Shown here piece after piece: positions 8,678-17,692 of a DNA stretch of 64,000 nucleotides; the stretch's first letter is position 1, and each line of letters begins with the position of its first letter. Source of the DNA: Anaeromicropila herbilytica (GTDB taxonomy: Bacteria; Bacillota; Clostridia; Lachnospirales; Lachnospiraceae); assembly GCF_016591975.1 (NCBI RefSeq), contig NZ_AP024169.1:2891001-2955000 (forward strand), written 5' to 3'. The notes beneath the pieces are model-generated. The model saw only the letters and a list, made by a program, of their open reading frames with translations. It did not search any database and was not told the DNA's origin. Both the position numbers and the translations under genes were made by a program.

Positions 8678-9580
8678 ATAAGTTACAAGCGGTATTGATA
8701 TAACTGATAAAACTGTGGTTACAAGTACACCCATTGACGTTAATCTTGTATTTCCTTCATATTCATTCGATAACATAACAGCCATAGAAGCAACTGGCAT
8801 TCCAAGGGTTATTGCTCCTACTCCGATTAACATCTTATCATCTGTAATCTTAGAAAGAATAAAATATGCAATGAGTGGCATTATAACCAGACGTATGATT
8901 GCTAATACATAGACCTTTTTTTCCTTAAATAGATCTGCTAATGAAATAGTTGCTATGGACGCCCCCAATACTAACATAGATAATGGAGTTGTAATACTTC
9001 CCACACTATTTAACGTATCTACGATGCACTTAGGAAGTTCTAATCCAGTAAAATATATAATTAATGCAATGATAGAGGATATTATACCCGGATTAACGAA
9101 CTTCATCATATCGAATTTTGCATCTTTCTCACTATCTTTTGATATCAAATATATTCCATAGGAAAATACTAAGATATTAAATCCCATATGAAGGATGGAG
9201 GTATAGAATATAGCCTTTTGTCCAAAAATTGAGCTTACAACAGGAAAGCCCATAAAACTAGTATTCGCAAAGATAAGCATGAACTGATATGTTCCAGATT
9301 GACTTTTATCTACAAACATTAATTTTGAAATGATATAAGCTACAAAAGGTAACATACAGTACATGATAATGCCGATGATAAATACAAAAAGAATATCGCT
9401 TTTATCACCTTTCATATTATCACCACATACCGATCTAATAACAAGCGCAGGGCAAGTAACTTGAATGATTAAAGTTGATAGTTTTCTATTTGTGGACTCA
9501 TCAATAATATTTATTTTATTAAGATAAAATCCTAGTAATAATGTAACGAATAATACAAACATCGTATTGATGATTTCCAT
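8663..9580 (-). CDS. AEC family (auxin efflux carrier-like) transporter
   Basis: 305 residues with about ten hydrophobic segments in the two-times-five arrangement of the AEC family (PF03547). Diagnostic stretches are QVTCPALVIRSVC near residue 40, FANTSFMGFPVVSSIFG near 105, and LGMPVASMAVMLSNEY near the C-terminus. Bacterial members move small organic acids such as malate or malonate; the substrate cannot be deduced. AGGAGAACATAAG supports the start. It lies 17 nt after the PepV-like dipeptidase gene, so the two are likely co-transcribed. Confidence 0.88.
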   Translation of the reverse strand: MEIINTMFVLFVTLLLGFYLNKINIIDESTNRKLSTLIIQVTCPALVIRSVCGDNMKGDKSDILFVFIIGIIMYCMLPFVAYIISKLMFVDKSQSGTYQFMLIFANTSFMGFPVVSSIFGQKAIFYTSILHMGFNILVFSYGIYLISKDSEKDAKFDMMKFVNPGIISSIIALIIYFTGLELPKCIVDTLNSVGSITTPLSMLVLGASIATISLADLFKEKKVYVLAIIRLVIMPLIAYFILSKITDDKMLIGVGAITLGMPVASMAVMLSNEYEGNTRLTSMGVLVTTVLSVISIPLVTYMLSL

Positions 9581-9597
9581 ATCTTATGTTCTCCTAA

Positions 9598-11010
9598 TTA
9601 TGCACAAATATCAATAATAATCTGTGTAAACATTTTAGCACTTAGCATTAATTCATCAATCACTGCAAACTCATCTGAACTATGCATATGATTATCTGTT
9701 CCTGGCATAGAACAGCCGAAACATACTCCGCCTTCAATATGATGGACATAAGTGCCACCCCCGATAGCTAGGCATTGACCTTCTTTACCAGTATAATCTT
9801 CATATACCTTTAATAGATTTTGTACTAATTCTGAATTTTTATCCACATAATGAGGAGGATTCATCTTCTCAATTTCTAAGAATAACCCTTCTCGAATCAT
9901 ATTCATTTCCATAACGCTTACTACATTATCGTCATTCGCGCATAATGGAGATCTGCAGTCAAAGCTTCCCTTTAGGCTTTCTTCGTTGTACTCAAAGATA
10001 TTTAGCCCTATCGTTAATTTTCCAGATTCATCATCTGACATATTAATCCCTAATGCTTCTCCATAAAAATCACCATGAGGATACAATTTATTCACTGAGC
10101 AGATGCGATTGAATCCTTCTGATTTTGCGAATGACATTCCTGATAATATTGTTAACATTGCAGTGATTGGATTATTCCCAAGTTCTGGTGTAGAACCATG
10201 TGCACTATTTCCTTCAATTGTGATATGCACTTCTTGATTACTTTCTAATAGTTCATATTTTACCTTCAATTGTTTTGCAACTGGTTTTATATAATCTTCA
10301 ACTTCTAATAATGTAAACCCTTCAATAACAGCTTCACATAGTTTAGGCACCATATTTTGCTTTAACCCACCATTAATGGATATGATTCTTGGCAATGATT
10401 CATTCTTTTGATATCTTCCAGTAAAACTACTTCTAAAGCTACCTTTTTCGATATTAATGACTGGATATTCTCCATCTGGTGAAAAAGTCTTAGGTGGAAC
10501 TTTTTCTTTGCTAAAATAATAAGCAATATCATTACTACCACATTCTTCATCGGTTCCTAATATTAATCTAACATTTTTACTAAGTGGAATATTTAGATCT
10601 TTTACTGCTTTTAACGCATAAAGTGCTGCAACTGCAGGTCCTTTATCATCAGCAGTTCCTCTTCCATATATTTTTCCACTCTTCTCTACCATTTCATACG
10701 GATTAGTTGTCCATCCTGTACCTGCTGGCACCACATCAAGATGTGCAAGAATACCAAGCTCAGTCTCTTTATCATTTACATCCACTGTTCCAACATAATT
10801 TTCATAATTCTTAGTTATTAAACCTTTTTCTTTTGCAATATTCAAGGCGAGCTCTAAGGCTTTAGCTGGCCCCTTACCAAATGGCATCCCTGGCTTTGCT
10901 TCTGACCTATCACTTTGAACTGCTATTAACTTTCCTATGTCCTCAAGGAGCTCCTTTTTATGTTTTGAAAAATATTCTTCAATTTGTTGTTTATACATCT
11001 TTCTATTCAT
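9598..11010 (-). CDS. pepV: M20 family dipeptidase PepV
   Basis: 470 residues, matching the PepV/Xaa-His dipeptidase length. H90 and D92 in AHLDVVPAG, D121 in RGTADDKG and the EE pair at 155-156 in LGTDEECGS are the two-metal and catalytic residues of clan MH. PepV cleaves a broad range of dipeptides in the cytosol. The usual lid insertion (about residues 190-330) is present. The start could be ATG 11010, which sits very close to AAAGG, or ATG 10998 (MYKQQIEEYF). An AEC carrier follows at 17 nt. A palindrome overlaps the predicted -35 box. Confidence 0.93.
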   Translation of the reverse strand: MNRKMYKQQIEEYFSKHKKELLEDIGKLIAVQSDRSEAKPGMPFGKGPAKALELALNIAKEKGLITKNYENYVGTVDVNDKETELGILAHLDVVPAGTGWTTNPYEMVEKSGKIYGRGTADDKGPAVAALYALKAVKDLNIPLSKNVRLILGTDEECGSNDIAYYFSKEKVPPKTFSPDGEYPVINIEKGSFRSSFTGRYQKNESLPRIISINGGLKQNMVPKLCEAVIEGFTLLEVEDYIKPVAKQLKVKYELLESNQEVHITIEGNSAHGSTPELGNNPITAMLTILSGMSFAKSEGFNRICSVNKLYPHGDFYGEALGINMSDDESGKLTIGLNIFEYNEESLKGSFDCRSPLCANDDNVVSVMEMNMIREGLFLEIEKMNPPHYVDKNSELVQNLLKVYEDYTGKEGQCLAIGGGTYVHHIEGGVCFGCSMPGTDNHMHSSDEFAVIDELMLSAKMFTQIIIDICA

Positions 11011-11052
11011 GCCTTTCTATATTTAGTATATTGGTAAGAAACGAGTTGTTTA

Positions 11053-11082
11053 TATATATCCTTATAAACATTAACAAGTCAA
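11053..11082 (-). promoter_or_regulatory. Predicted pepV promoter
   Basis: On the minus strand TTGACT (11077-11082) precedes TATATA (11053-11058) by 18 nt. The -35 box is part of the adjacent palindrome, so a bound protein there would block polymerase. Confidence 0.5.
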
Positions 11083-11118
11083 CCACCTGAACAAGAGTTC
11101 AAATGATTGACTTGTTAA
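11071..11118. promoter_or_regulatory. Palindrome overlapping the pepV -35 box
   Basis: Perfect 12-bp arms TTAACAAGTCAA (11071-11082) and TTGACTTGTTAA (11107-11118). A smaller stem lies between them (TGAAC/GTTCA, 11088-11101). No U-tract follows on the side facing pepV. It is probably an operator, or a terminator stem of the upstream cupin unit used twice. Confidence 0.5.
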
Positions 11119-11344
11119 TTATAATAACAATATCGAATCGTACCGATTAATTGCCTTTATATATTATTGTAGTTATTTATTAATAAATGTCAACTCTTTC
11201 GCTAATTATTCTATGATGTTATGCTATCCCTTTTTTAAATTGTTTGTAAAAACTAAAAAGCTCTTAAATAAAACACATATAAAAAAGGAATGCAGATGGT
11301 CTTATATGAATGTAGTAATTGCTTTGGGATTGATATTTAATAAA
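11119..11344. other. Gap between cupin gene and pepV regulatory region
   Basis: AT-rich sequence without a supported gene, RNA or strong repeat. Confidence 0.4.
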
Positions 11345-11731
11345 TTATAAAGATTTGAAATAATTATTAAATACATGATGTAGTTTATTATATCTTTTAC
11401 CATCAAACGCATGAATAGTTCTTGTACCCATTTTACTTTCACTCTTGTGTAATGTATTTGCAGGAATGTGATATTCATCCCCTGGGTTCAATACTATCTC
11501 TTCACCATTAATAATCAGTGTGTATTTACCTTTTACACATGCAATATACTCATCAAAACGATGAATGTGGTCATCTGTACTTGTATCTTTAAGATAAGTC
11601 CAAATAACCATTTGAACACCATCTTTTCCTTCAAAAAAATAGCCATCCTTGTCCTTTTCCAGTGTTAATGTGCTATCAATTTTGTTTTGTTCGTTTTTCA
11701 TAAATTTTGGAAATTCTTTCATATCCTTCAT
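11345..11731 (-). CDS. Single-domain cupin protein
   Basis: 128 residues. Cupin motif 1 is seen as DDHIHRFDEYIACVKGKYTL (His-x-His, then Glu) around residues 55-75, and motif 2 as PGDEYHIPANTLHKSES around 92-108. Two His and one Glu of motif 1 and the His of motif 2 would bind a metal ion. Such small cupins are enzymes, sugar-binding proteins or sensor domains; the role here cannot be assigned. It has its own near-consensus promoter and a leader of about 170 nt that can fold. No operon partner. Confidence 0.85.
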   Translation of the reverse strand: MKDMKEFPKFMKNEQNKIDSTLTLEKDKDGYFFEGKDGVQMVIWTYLKDTSTDDHIHRFDEYIACVKGKYTLIINGEEIVLNPGDEYHIPANTLHKSESKMGTRTIHAFDGKRYNKLHHVFNNYFKSL

Positions 11732-11910
11732 AGCATTGTCTCACTTTCTATAATTAGTATTCGTTGATAGTTACCTATGTATAACTACTTTAAGTAACTG
11801 GAAATCTTAAAATAAATACATAAACTAGTCAGTCTTAACAGAAAGGTCGAATTATAAGTCGCATGTGAATATTTATTGGGGAATAAATATATTTTCTTCC
11901 AGTTATTAAC
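11732..11910 (-). promoter_or_regulatory. Long structured leader of the cupin gene
   Basis: Between the predicted start of transcription near 11904 and the ATG lie about 170 nt without an ORF. A palindrome ATATTTATT/AATAAATAT (11869-11877, 11882-11890) sits close behind the transcript start. TAACTGGAA (11795-11803) can pair with TTCCAGTTA (11897-11905), linking the 5' end with the middle of the leader. The palindrome may be an operator, and the leader may be regulatory RNA. Confidence 0.45.
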
Positions 11911-11938
11911 ATTATAACCCATCCATTATTTTTGTCAA
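11911..11938 (-). promoter_or_regulatory. Predicted consensus promoter of the cupin gene
   Basis: Minus-strand TTGACA (11933-11938), 16-nt spacer, TATAAT (11911-11916): both hexamers match the sigma-A consensus exactly. Confidence 0.7.
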
Positions 11939-12062
11939 TTGTATTTATTACCTAGATTAATAAAATATATTATGCACATTTTATACCAATAAAATACACC
12001 TATCAGTAAACTATCATCAATAGAATATAATTATAGAAAATTTTATGAACGAACCTTTATAA

Positions 12063-12893
12063 TTATAACACGAATTGTTCAATTGCGTATGCAACACCAT
12101 CATCTTCATTTGTTAACGTAACATAATCAGCCACTTCTTTTACTTCTTCTATGGCATTTCCCATAGCTACACCAAAGCCTACTGCTTTAATCATCTCGAT
12201 GTCATTACCACCATCTCCACATGCCATAATCTGTTCTCTCTTAATTCCCAACAATTTTCCTAAAGCAAGCAGACCATTTCCTTTATTCACTGTTTTTTTA
12301 TTTATCTCTATATTATTTGGCATTGCAGATGTAATCACAATTTCATCATCGAACTTCATTAATACCTCCATTACCCTTTCTTTCTCACTTAAATCTGAGA
12401 ATAAAAGATGGATTTTTTCTATAGCCTTATTCTCACTTTGAACAAAATCACTAAGATCATCGATACCAATTCTGCTTTTAATAATATAATCAGCTAAAGC
12501 ATCATCCTTTATATAGGATATTGCTGATTTTAAAGCGTTATTATCAGAATATCCCCTACCTTCAATATATACTTCTAATAAACTATTATAATCCGATACT
12601 GCATTAACGATTCTTAATGATAAGTCAACATCCATCAAATCTTGATAAATAATTTCTTCACTATGTAGATCCCGAATCACAGCTCCATTAGAAGTTAGTA
12701 CATATTTCACACCATTTATATTCATGAAATCATGTGGTACACCACTGAATGGTCTCCCGGTTGATGGCAATACAACAACACCTTTTTGTATTGCATTTTC
12801 AATTGCTTTCTTGGTTCGTGTTGAAATAATTTTATTATTATTAAACACAGTTCCATCTAAATCTAATCCAATTAATTTAATATCTTTCTTCAT
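12063..12893 (-). CDS. Cof-type HAD-IIB phosphatase
   Basis: 276 residues, standard for the Cof/YidA group. HAD motif I is GLDLDGTVFNN at the N-terminus (nucleophile and acid Asp about residues 10 and 12), motif II lies in PSTGRPFSG, and motif IV is ACGDGGNDIEMIKAVG near 225, followed by GVAMGNA. These enzymes hydrolyse sugar phosphates, FMN or PLP in the cytosol; the substrate is not predictable from sequence. AAAGGAGAAATATTCGA supports the start. It follows the BlaI-type gene by 43 nt, so it is probably under that regulator's control. Confidence 0.92.
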   Translation of the reverse strand: MKKDIKLIGLDLDGTVFNNNKIISTRTKKAIENAIQKGVVVLPSTGRPFSGVPHDFMNINGVKYVLTSNGAVIRDLHSEEIIYQDLMDVDLSLRIVNAVSDYNSLLEVYIEGRGYSDNNALKSAISYIKDDALADYIIKSRIGIDDLSDFVQSENKAIEKIHLLFSDLSEKERVMEVLMKFDDEIVITSAMPNNIEINKKTVNKGNGLLALGKLLGIKREQIMACGDGGNDIEMIKAVGFGVAMGNAIEEVKEVADYVTLTNEDDGVAYAIEQFVL

Positions 12894-12936
12894 TCGAATA
12901 TTTCTCCTTTTAGATTGTACATTACTTAGTTTCTAT

Positions 12937-13302
12937 TTACATTTTATTTTCAGCTATGATACGCTCAAGTTCTAATATCTCAGCAGTAGATAAGGATTGA
13001 TTTTTTAAGTATTCAGTGAAAAAAGTACTTAAAGAATTATTATAAAATCGAGCGATGAATTCCTTGGTTTCAATATTTTGTATCATTCTTTTAGAAACAA
13101 GAGCTCGGCACATAAAACCCGGATCTTCCCTCTTAATTGCACCTTTATCAATTAATCTTTTAATCACGGTATAAGTAGTATTTTTCTCCCACCCTATGTA
13201 TTCCTTAATAATTTTAGCGATATCCTTTGCAGCTAAGACTCTGTTTGACCAAAGCAATTCCATTACATTTAATTCTCCATCATGTAAATGTATCTCAGAC
13301 AT
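12937..13302 (-). CDS. BlaI/MecI/CopY family repressor
   Basis: 121 residues. The N-terminal winged helix is typical of BlaI/MecI: GELNVMELLWSN, then AAKDIAKIIKEY, then KNTTYTVIKRLIDKGAIKRE with the Thr-rich recognition helix. The C-terminal dimerisation region follows (about residues 75-121). The ATG at 13302 is preferred because GAGGTGG lies 5 nt before it; a longer frame would start at a GTG inside that ribosome-binding site. No BlaR1/MecR1 sensor-protease or beta-lactamase is present nearby, and no copper motif is seen. Its likely targets are itself and the HAD gene 43 nt downstream. Confidence 0.88.
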   Translation of the reverse strand: MSEIHLHDGELNVMELLWSNRVLAAKDIAKIIKEYIGWEKNTTYTVIKRLIDKGAIKREDPGFMCRALVSKRMIQNIETKEFIARFYNNSLSTFFTEYLKNQSLSTAEILELERIIAENKM

Positions 13303-13325
13303 ATCATCCACCTCATTTGTTCATT

Positions 13326-13442
13326 CTACTTATGTAGTATGATTTTTTTCTATTCACACTACTAATCTGTGAGTAGACAATTACTACGAATGTAAGCTAG
13401 TAATTCAGATCTTAATCCTCACCTTTAGAGTACTACTGTACT
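13326..13442. promoter_or_regulatory. Candidate operators upstream of the BlaI-type gene
   Basis: Three palindromes lie close together: CTACTTATGTAG (13326-13337), AATTACTA with TAGTAATT (13379-13386 and 13398-13405), and AGTAC with GTACT (13429-13433, 13438-13442). BlaI-family repressors bind inverted TAC/GTA-containing half sites, and all three share that core. Binding is inferred. Confidence 0.4.
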
Positions 13443-13510
13443 AGAAAAATCCCATCGTCAATTATATCATTCTAGAAACATACTGCTAAACAGAGTTCTT
13501 TAAAACTGTC

Positions 13511-14791
13511 TCATATACAGAAAACTGCATAGATAGGAATGTACTTTACATGGTTACTAAATTCAAAATTTCTTGTTGATACTTTAATACTATTCTTTGT
13601 ATTAAAAAAAGAATGAAATATACTTAGACTTTTTGATCTTGTATTATTATCCACTTTAACTTCAATTGGCAACAACAATTGATTTTTTTGAATAACAAAG
13701 TCAATTTTAGCTTGGGAATTAGATTCCCAAAAATAGGGTTCATATCCATTACTAACTAGTGATTGTGCAATATAATTTTCAAAAACACCTTTACGAAATG
13801 ATTGATCCAATTCGTTCCCATTAGAATTCAATATTCCAACGTCCATGTGATATAGCTTAAATGCATCCTGATCAGCTTGAATTATATCTTTAGAGTATTG
13901 TATAAGCTTGCTACATTTAATTGCTAGATTTGAATTAATAATTTGATTAATAGCATCTTGATACAATTTCTTAGTTACGCCTTTTCGAATAAGACGATAT
14001 TGAAATTTCTTATTTTCTTTCTCCAATTGTTTATGAATACTTGATATTACATGTCTGATTTTTAATAATAAACTATCATCATTTCCTGTATTTAACGTAT
14101 TGATACAAAAATCAGATATAATACGATGTACTTCTCTTATGTTATTCGTATTCTTATTGATTAAATATTCGTTAATTGCAAGAGGCATTCCACCTATTTT
14201 AAGATATAATTCAAATAGGGACAGCAATTCATTATGTACAATACTAGGTAATTTTTTATTTGTGTTATAATGCTCTCGTATTACATCGGCATACCATGTG
14301 TATCCAATTGCTATTAAAAATTCTTCAAAATCAAATGAGAATATATGAAGAATCATATATTTACGATTTGCATCAATGTTATTATCAAAGAAATCATTAG
14401 GGGTACTTGAAATTAATATGACAGGTAATGTCATATCGCTGTTCTGAAATAATTCAATAATCTCAGAATAGAATGGCAGAAAAGTTATCTCATCAAAGAT
14501 AAATAGAACTGGAGAATTGTCACTAAATTCTTCTTCCTGGAAATCAAAAGTATTAGAAATATTTTTCAATATTTTATTTATATCAGTAGTCGTATCAATA
14601 TCTTTTTTAAATAATTCTATCATTTCTGGTTGATTTTCAAAATTAATATAAATAATTCTTTTGTAATATGTTTTGCCAAATTCATTTGCAAGATATGTTT
14701 TGCCTACACACTTTGGACCAACCAACAATAATGGTTTGTTTTCATTACCATCTTTCCATCTTATCATATTTTGAAATACTTTTCGTTGCAC
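13511..14791 (-). CDS. AAA-type ATPase with C-terminal DUF4143
   Basis: About 426 residues. The Walker A motif is GPKCVGKTYLANEF (about residues 25-38) and Walker B is PVLFIFDEITFLP near 100, as in the ATPase_14 family. The C-terminal third (FRKGVFENYIAQSLVSNG, then FWESNSQAKIDFVI and LPIEVKV) has the DUF4143 pattern with the D...EVK residues of restriction-like nuclease folds. The start is taken as GTG 14791, because AGAGGTGG is 5 nt upstream and overlaps the longer frame's GTG at 14800. Such genes are common, scattered singletons in Clostridia and Bacteroidetes with unknown function. No operon partner. Confidence 0.85.
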   Translation of the reverse strand: MQRKVFQNMIRWKDGNENKPLLLVGPKCVGKTYLANEFGKTYYKRIIYINFENQPEMIELFKKDIDTTTDINKILKNISNTFDFQEEEFSDNSPVLFIFDEITFLPFYSEIIELFQNSDMTLPVILISSTPNDFFDNNIDANRKYMILHIFSFDFEEFLIAIGYTWYADVIREHYNTNKKLPSIVHNELLSLFELYLKIGGMPLAINEYLINKNTNNIREVHRIISDFCINTLNTGNDDSLLLKIRHVISSIHKQLEKENKKFQYRLIRKGVTKKLYQDAINQIINSNLAIKCSKLIQYSKDIIQADQDAFKLYHMDVGILNSNGNELDQSFRKGVFENYIAQSLVSNGYEPYFWESNSQAKIDFVIQKNQLLLPIEVKVDNNTRSKSLSIFHSFFNTKNSIKVSTRNFEFSNHVKYIPIYAVFCI

Positions 14792-14911
14792 TGTATCCAC
14801 CTCTATTATATCCTATGTTTTTTACTAATTGCTATTCTACCACAATAGAAATCAATAGAATATCGTATGATAAATCTAGACAAGTGGCAGAATAGTATCT
14901 ATATAATTTAG

Positions 14912-15910
14912 TTATTTCTTTTTTAATTTATCAAGTAATTCATTAAAATATTCTGGTATTGGAGCTTCAAATTCCATATATTCCCTGGTCGATGGATGAA
15001 TAAACCCTAATACTCTAGCATGAAGAGCCTGTCCTTGTATATGAAAACTATCCTTTGAAGGACCGTAAACATCATCTCCTACTAGTGGATGATGTATACT
15101 ACTTAAATGTACGCGAATCTGATGAGTTCTTCCCGTTTCCAATGAACACTCCACATGAGCAAACTTGTTTCCTAGATTCTCAAGAACTTTATAATGTGTC
15201 ACTGCTCTTTTTCCATTCACTCTATTGATTGCCATCTTTTTTCTCTCAATTGGATGTCTTCCAATTGGAGCATCTACTTTTCCATCTTCTTTTATATTAC
15301 CATATACTAGTGCGTTATACTTACGAGTAATGGAATGTACTTTAAGCTGTTCTGCTATAAATGTATGTGCATGATCATTTTTACATACAATAAGAATTCC
15401 TGTTGTATTCATATCAATTCGATGCACAATTCCTGGTCTTAATACACCATTTATGCCCGAAAGTTCATCTTTACAATGATACATAAGTGCATTCACTAAA
15501 GTTCCTGAATAATGACCTGCAGATGGATGCACAACCATTCCCTTAGGCTTATTAATGAGAATAATATCACTGTCTTCATAAATAATATCAAGTTTAATAT
15601 CTTCTGGTTCAATATTAAGTTCTGTTAATTCAGGTATATTTATAGTAATCGTATCTGCTACAACCGCTTTATAATTTGACTTTACAGGTTGATTATTTAC
15701 ATAAACAGAATTATCTTTTATTAATTTTTGTATATAGGAACGAGAAAGCTCTGTTCTAATATTTGCAATTAATTTATCAATTCGAATACCTTTATTTGCT
15801 TCGTCCACGATAATTTCAATATATTCATTATCATCTAATTTTACATCTTCTTCGTTCTCTATCAGTACATCTTCATTCTGTAACAACAAATCATTGTTCT
15901 GCATATTCAT
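14912..15910 (-). CDS. rluD: RluA/RluD family 23S rRNA pseudouridine synthase
   Basis: 332 residues, normal for RluD-type enzymes. An S4 domain lies near residues 35-90 (IRIDKLIANIRTELSRSYIQ). The catalytic motif is GIVHRIDMNTTGILIVCKND with the active-site Asp near residue 168, followed by GRTHQIRVHLSS. The N-terminal 30 acidic residues are extra. It modifies helix-69 region uridines in 23S rRNA if it is a true RluD; the subclass cannot be proven. It lies 35 nt after lspA, the same order as in Bacillus (lspA-rluD/ylyB). Confidence 0.92.
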   Translation of the reverse strand: MNMQNNDLLLQNEDVLIENEEDVKLDDNEYIEIIVDEANKGIRIDKLIANIRTELSRSYIQKLIKDNSVYVNNQPVKSNYKAVVADTITINIPELTELNIEPEDIKLDIIYEDSDIILINKPKGMVVHPSAGHYSGTLVNALMYHCKDELSGINGVLRPGIVHRIDMNTTGILIVCKNDHAHTFIAEQLKVHSITRKYNALVYGNIKEDGKVDAPIGRHPIERKKMAINRVNGKRAVTHYKVLENLGNKFAHVECSLETGRTHQIRVHLSSIHHPLVGDDVYGPSKDSFHIQGQALHARVLGFIHPSTREYMEFEAPIPEYFNELLDKLKKK

Positions 15911-15945
15911 AAATCTATCATCTTTCCATTATATTTTGGGATTAA

Positions 15946-16455
15946 TTATTGTTCAATCTTCTTTTTGCGACTAATAAATTCAAAGTCCTCTTCTTTATAA
16001 TAAAATAAAAATAATAAAATTAATGCAAACGCAGATACCGTTACATAACAATCTGCTACGTTAAATACCGGGAAATTAATGAGTTCAAAATATAAAAAGT
16101 CAATTACATAATTATGTAATATACGGTCTATCATATTTCCTATTGCACCCGCAGATATGCAAACTAAAACTATGTGCATCGGAATATATTTTTTTGTATT
16201 CGGTACTTTATTATAAAAGAAGGCTATAAAAACTAATACCAGTACTGTTAATAATACGAATACTATATATTTGTCTTTCATAATACCAAATGCCGCACCA
16301 GTATTCTCTATATATTCTAAGCGAAATATCCCTTTTATAATAGGAATACCATCTGAATTCTCCAAACTACTCTTTGCAATAATTTTAGTAATTTGATCAA
16401 TTACTACTAATAGAGTGACTCCTAATAAACCAAAAATTAATTTTAAGCGTTTCAT
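15946..16455 (-). CDS. lspA: Lipoprotein signal peptidase (signal peptidase II)
   Basis: 169 residues with four hydrophobic segments. The aspartic-protease signatures are visible: LEYIENTGAAFGI, GAIGNMIDRI (first catalytic Asp) and PVFNVADCYVTV (second catalytic Asp). It cleaves prolipoproteins after diacylglyceryl modification in the membrane; likely clients here include the carboxypeptidase lipoprotein and the sugar-binding lipoprotein. The start ATG 16455 (MKRLKLI) is chosen because GAGGAG lies 5 nt before it; a longer frame to 16476 would run through that site. It sits between aroB and rluD on the same strand. Confidence 0.95.
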   Translation of the reverse strand: MKRLKLIFGLLGVTLLVVIDQITKIIAKSSLENSDGIPIIKGIFRLEYIENTGAAFGIMKDKYIVFVLLTVLVLVFIAFFYNKVPNTKKYIPMHIVLVCISAGAIGNMIDRILHNYVIDFLYFELINFPVFNVADCYVTVSAFALILLFLFYYKEEDFEFISRKKKIEQ

Positions 16456-16480
16456 CCAATCTCCTCGCTGCTCCAAGTTC

Positions 16481-17569
16481 TTATTTAATAATCATGGATA
16501 AGGCCTTTAACATATCCTCATCTGTAATAGTATCATCAATAATAGCATTACCAATACCATTTAATAGGATAAATTTAATCTTGCCTGCTTCCATTTTCTT
16601 ATCATTTTTTGATGCTTTTACAATATCGTTAGGATCTAGATTAGATACTGTAGTAGGCAATTCAAACTCGTGAATTGTCTCTAGAATATCTGTTAATTCT
16701 TCCTTAGTAAGATATCCCTTATTATAGGAAAGATGCGCTGCCGCTGCCATTCCAATTGCAACACATTCACCATGTAATAACGTGAAATTCATTAATTTTT
16801 CAATTGCATGACCCAAAGTGTGTCCAAAATTAAGTAAAGCTCTATCCCCTTTTTCGGTTGGGTCCTTTTCAACAACTTCTTTTTTTATAAGACAACTTCT
16901 ATAAATTGTTTCTTCTAAAGTATTCGTATCTCGTATTTTTAATAACATGGTATTTTCTTTTAACCATTTAAAATACTCTTTATCCTTAATTAGTCCATGC
17001 TTAATAATCTCACCATATCCTGAAAAATACTGAATATCTGTTAATGTTTTTAATACACTAACATTCATATATACTAATTTAGGCTGATGAAAGGCACCTA
17101 CCATATTCTTATAAGCATTAAAATCTACTCCTGTCTTGCCACCAATACTACTATCAACCATGGATAACAATGAGGTTGGAACCTGTACAAAACGAATTCC
17201 ACGTAAATAAGTCGCTGCAGCGAAACCTGTTAGATCTCCTACAACTCCGCCTCCTAAGGCTACAAGAATATCATTACGATCAAACTGTTTTTCAATTAAA
17301 TACTCATAAACATTTTGTACTGTATTTAGATTTTTATTTTCTTCTCCTGCTTGAAATACAAAGCTTTCAATGATGCTTGTAGATTCTTTTATTCTATCAC
17401 TTAATTCTTCAAGATAGTACTTGCCAACAGTCGAATCTGAGACTATACATAATTTTCTATTCTTAATGTCTAATTTATTCAATTCATCTATTAAATAATC
17501 ATAACTTTCTTTGATTATAATATCATAACATGGCTTTTCTTCATAATGTACATTTATTTTATAACCCAT
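16481..17569 (-). CDS. aroB: 3-dehydroquinate synthase
   Basis: 362 residues, full length. The NAD-binding and zinc-site motifs are present: ALGGGVVGDLTGFAAATYLR, PTSLLSMVDSSIGGKTGVDF, then KNMVGAFHQP and NFGHTLGHAIE with metal-binding His. It converts DAHP to 3-dehydroquinate, the second step of the shikimate pathway. AGGAGGAGTAAT supports the start. No other aro gene is adjacent, so it is separated from its pathway. lspA starts about 25 nt after the aroB stop, so they share a transcript. Confidence 0.96.
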   Translation of the reverse strand: MGYKINVHYEEKPCYDIIIKESYDYLIDELNKLDIKNRKLCIVSDSTVGKYYLEELSDRIKESTSIIESFVFQAGEENKNLNTVQNVYEYLIEKQFDRNDILVALGGGVVGDLTGFAAATYLRGIRFVQVPTSLLSMVDSSIGGKTGVDFNAYKNMVGAFHQPKLVYMNVSVLKTLTDIQYFSGYGEIIKHGLIKDKEYFKWLKENTMLLKIRDTNTLEETIYRSCLIKKEVVEKDPTEKGDRALLNFGHTLGHAIEKLMNFTLLHGECVAIGMAAAAHLSYNKGYLTKEELTDILETIHEFELPTTVSNLDPNDIVKASKNDKKMEAGKIKFILLNGIGNAIIDDTITDEDMLKALSMIIK

Positions 17570-17641
17570 ATTACTCCTCCTAATGTTAATGAAATTATAG
17601 ACCTCCTAAATAAACAAGTCCAAATATTTGTAATTCTGATT

Positions 17642-17679
17642 AAATAAATAGAAAGACTTATGTATCATCAACATAAGTC
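17642..17679 (-). terminator. Rho-independent terminator after divIVA
   Basis: On the minus strand GACTTATGT and ACATAAGTC pair around a 7-nt loop and are followed by a T-rich run. It lies just past the divIVA stop and ends the ylm/sepF unit before aroB. Confidence 0.85.
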
Positions 17680-17692
17680 CTCTGCTAATTTA

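Noticed and set aside
12937..13302. Beta-lactam resistance operon
   Set aside because: The BlaI-type gene has no neighbouring beta-lactamase or BlaR1; the downstream gene is a HAD phosphatase.
13511..14791. AAA/DUF4143 gene as part of a toxin-antitoxin or defence island
   Set aside because: It is flanked by a regulator/phosphatase pair and rluD, with no second defence gene; such ATPases are widespread singletons.
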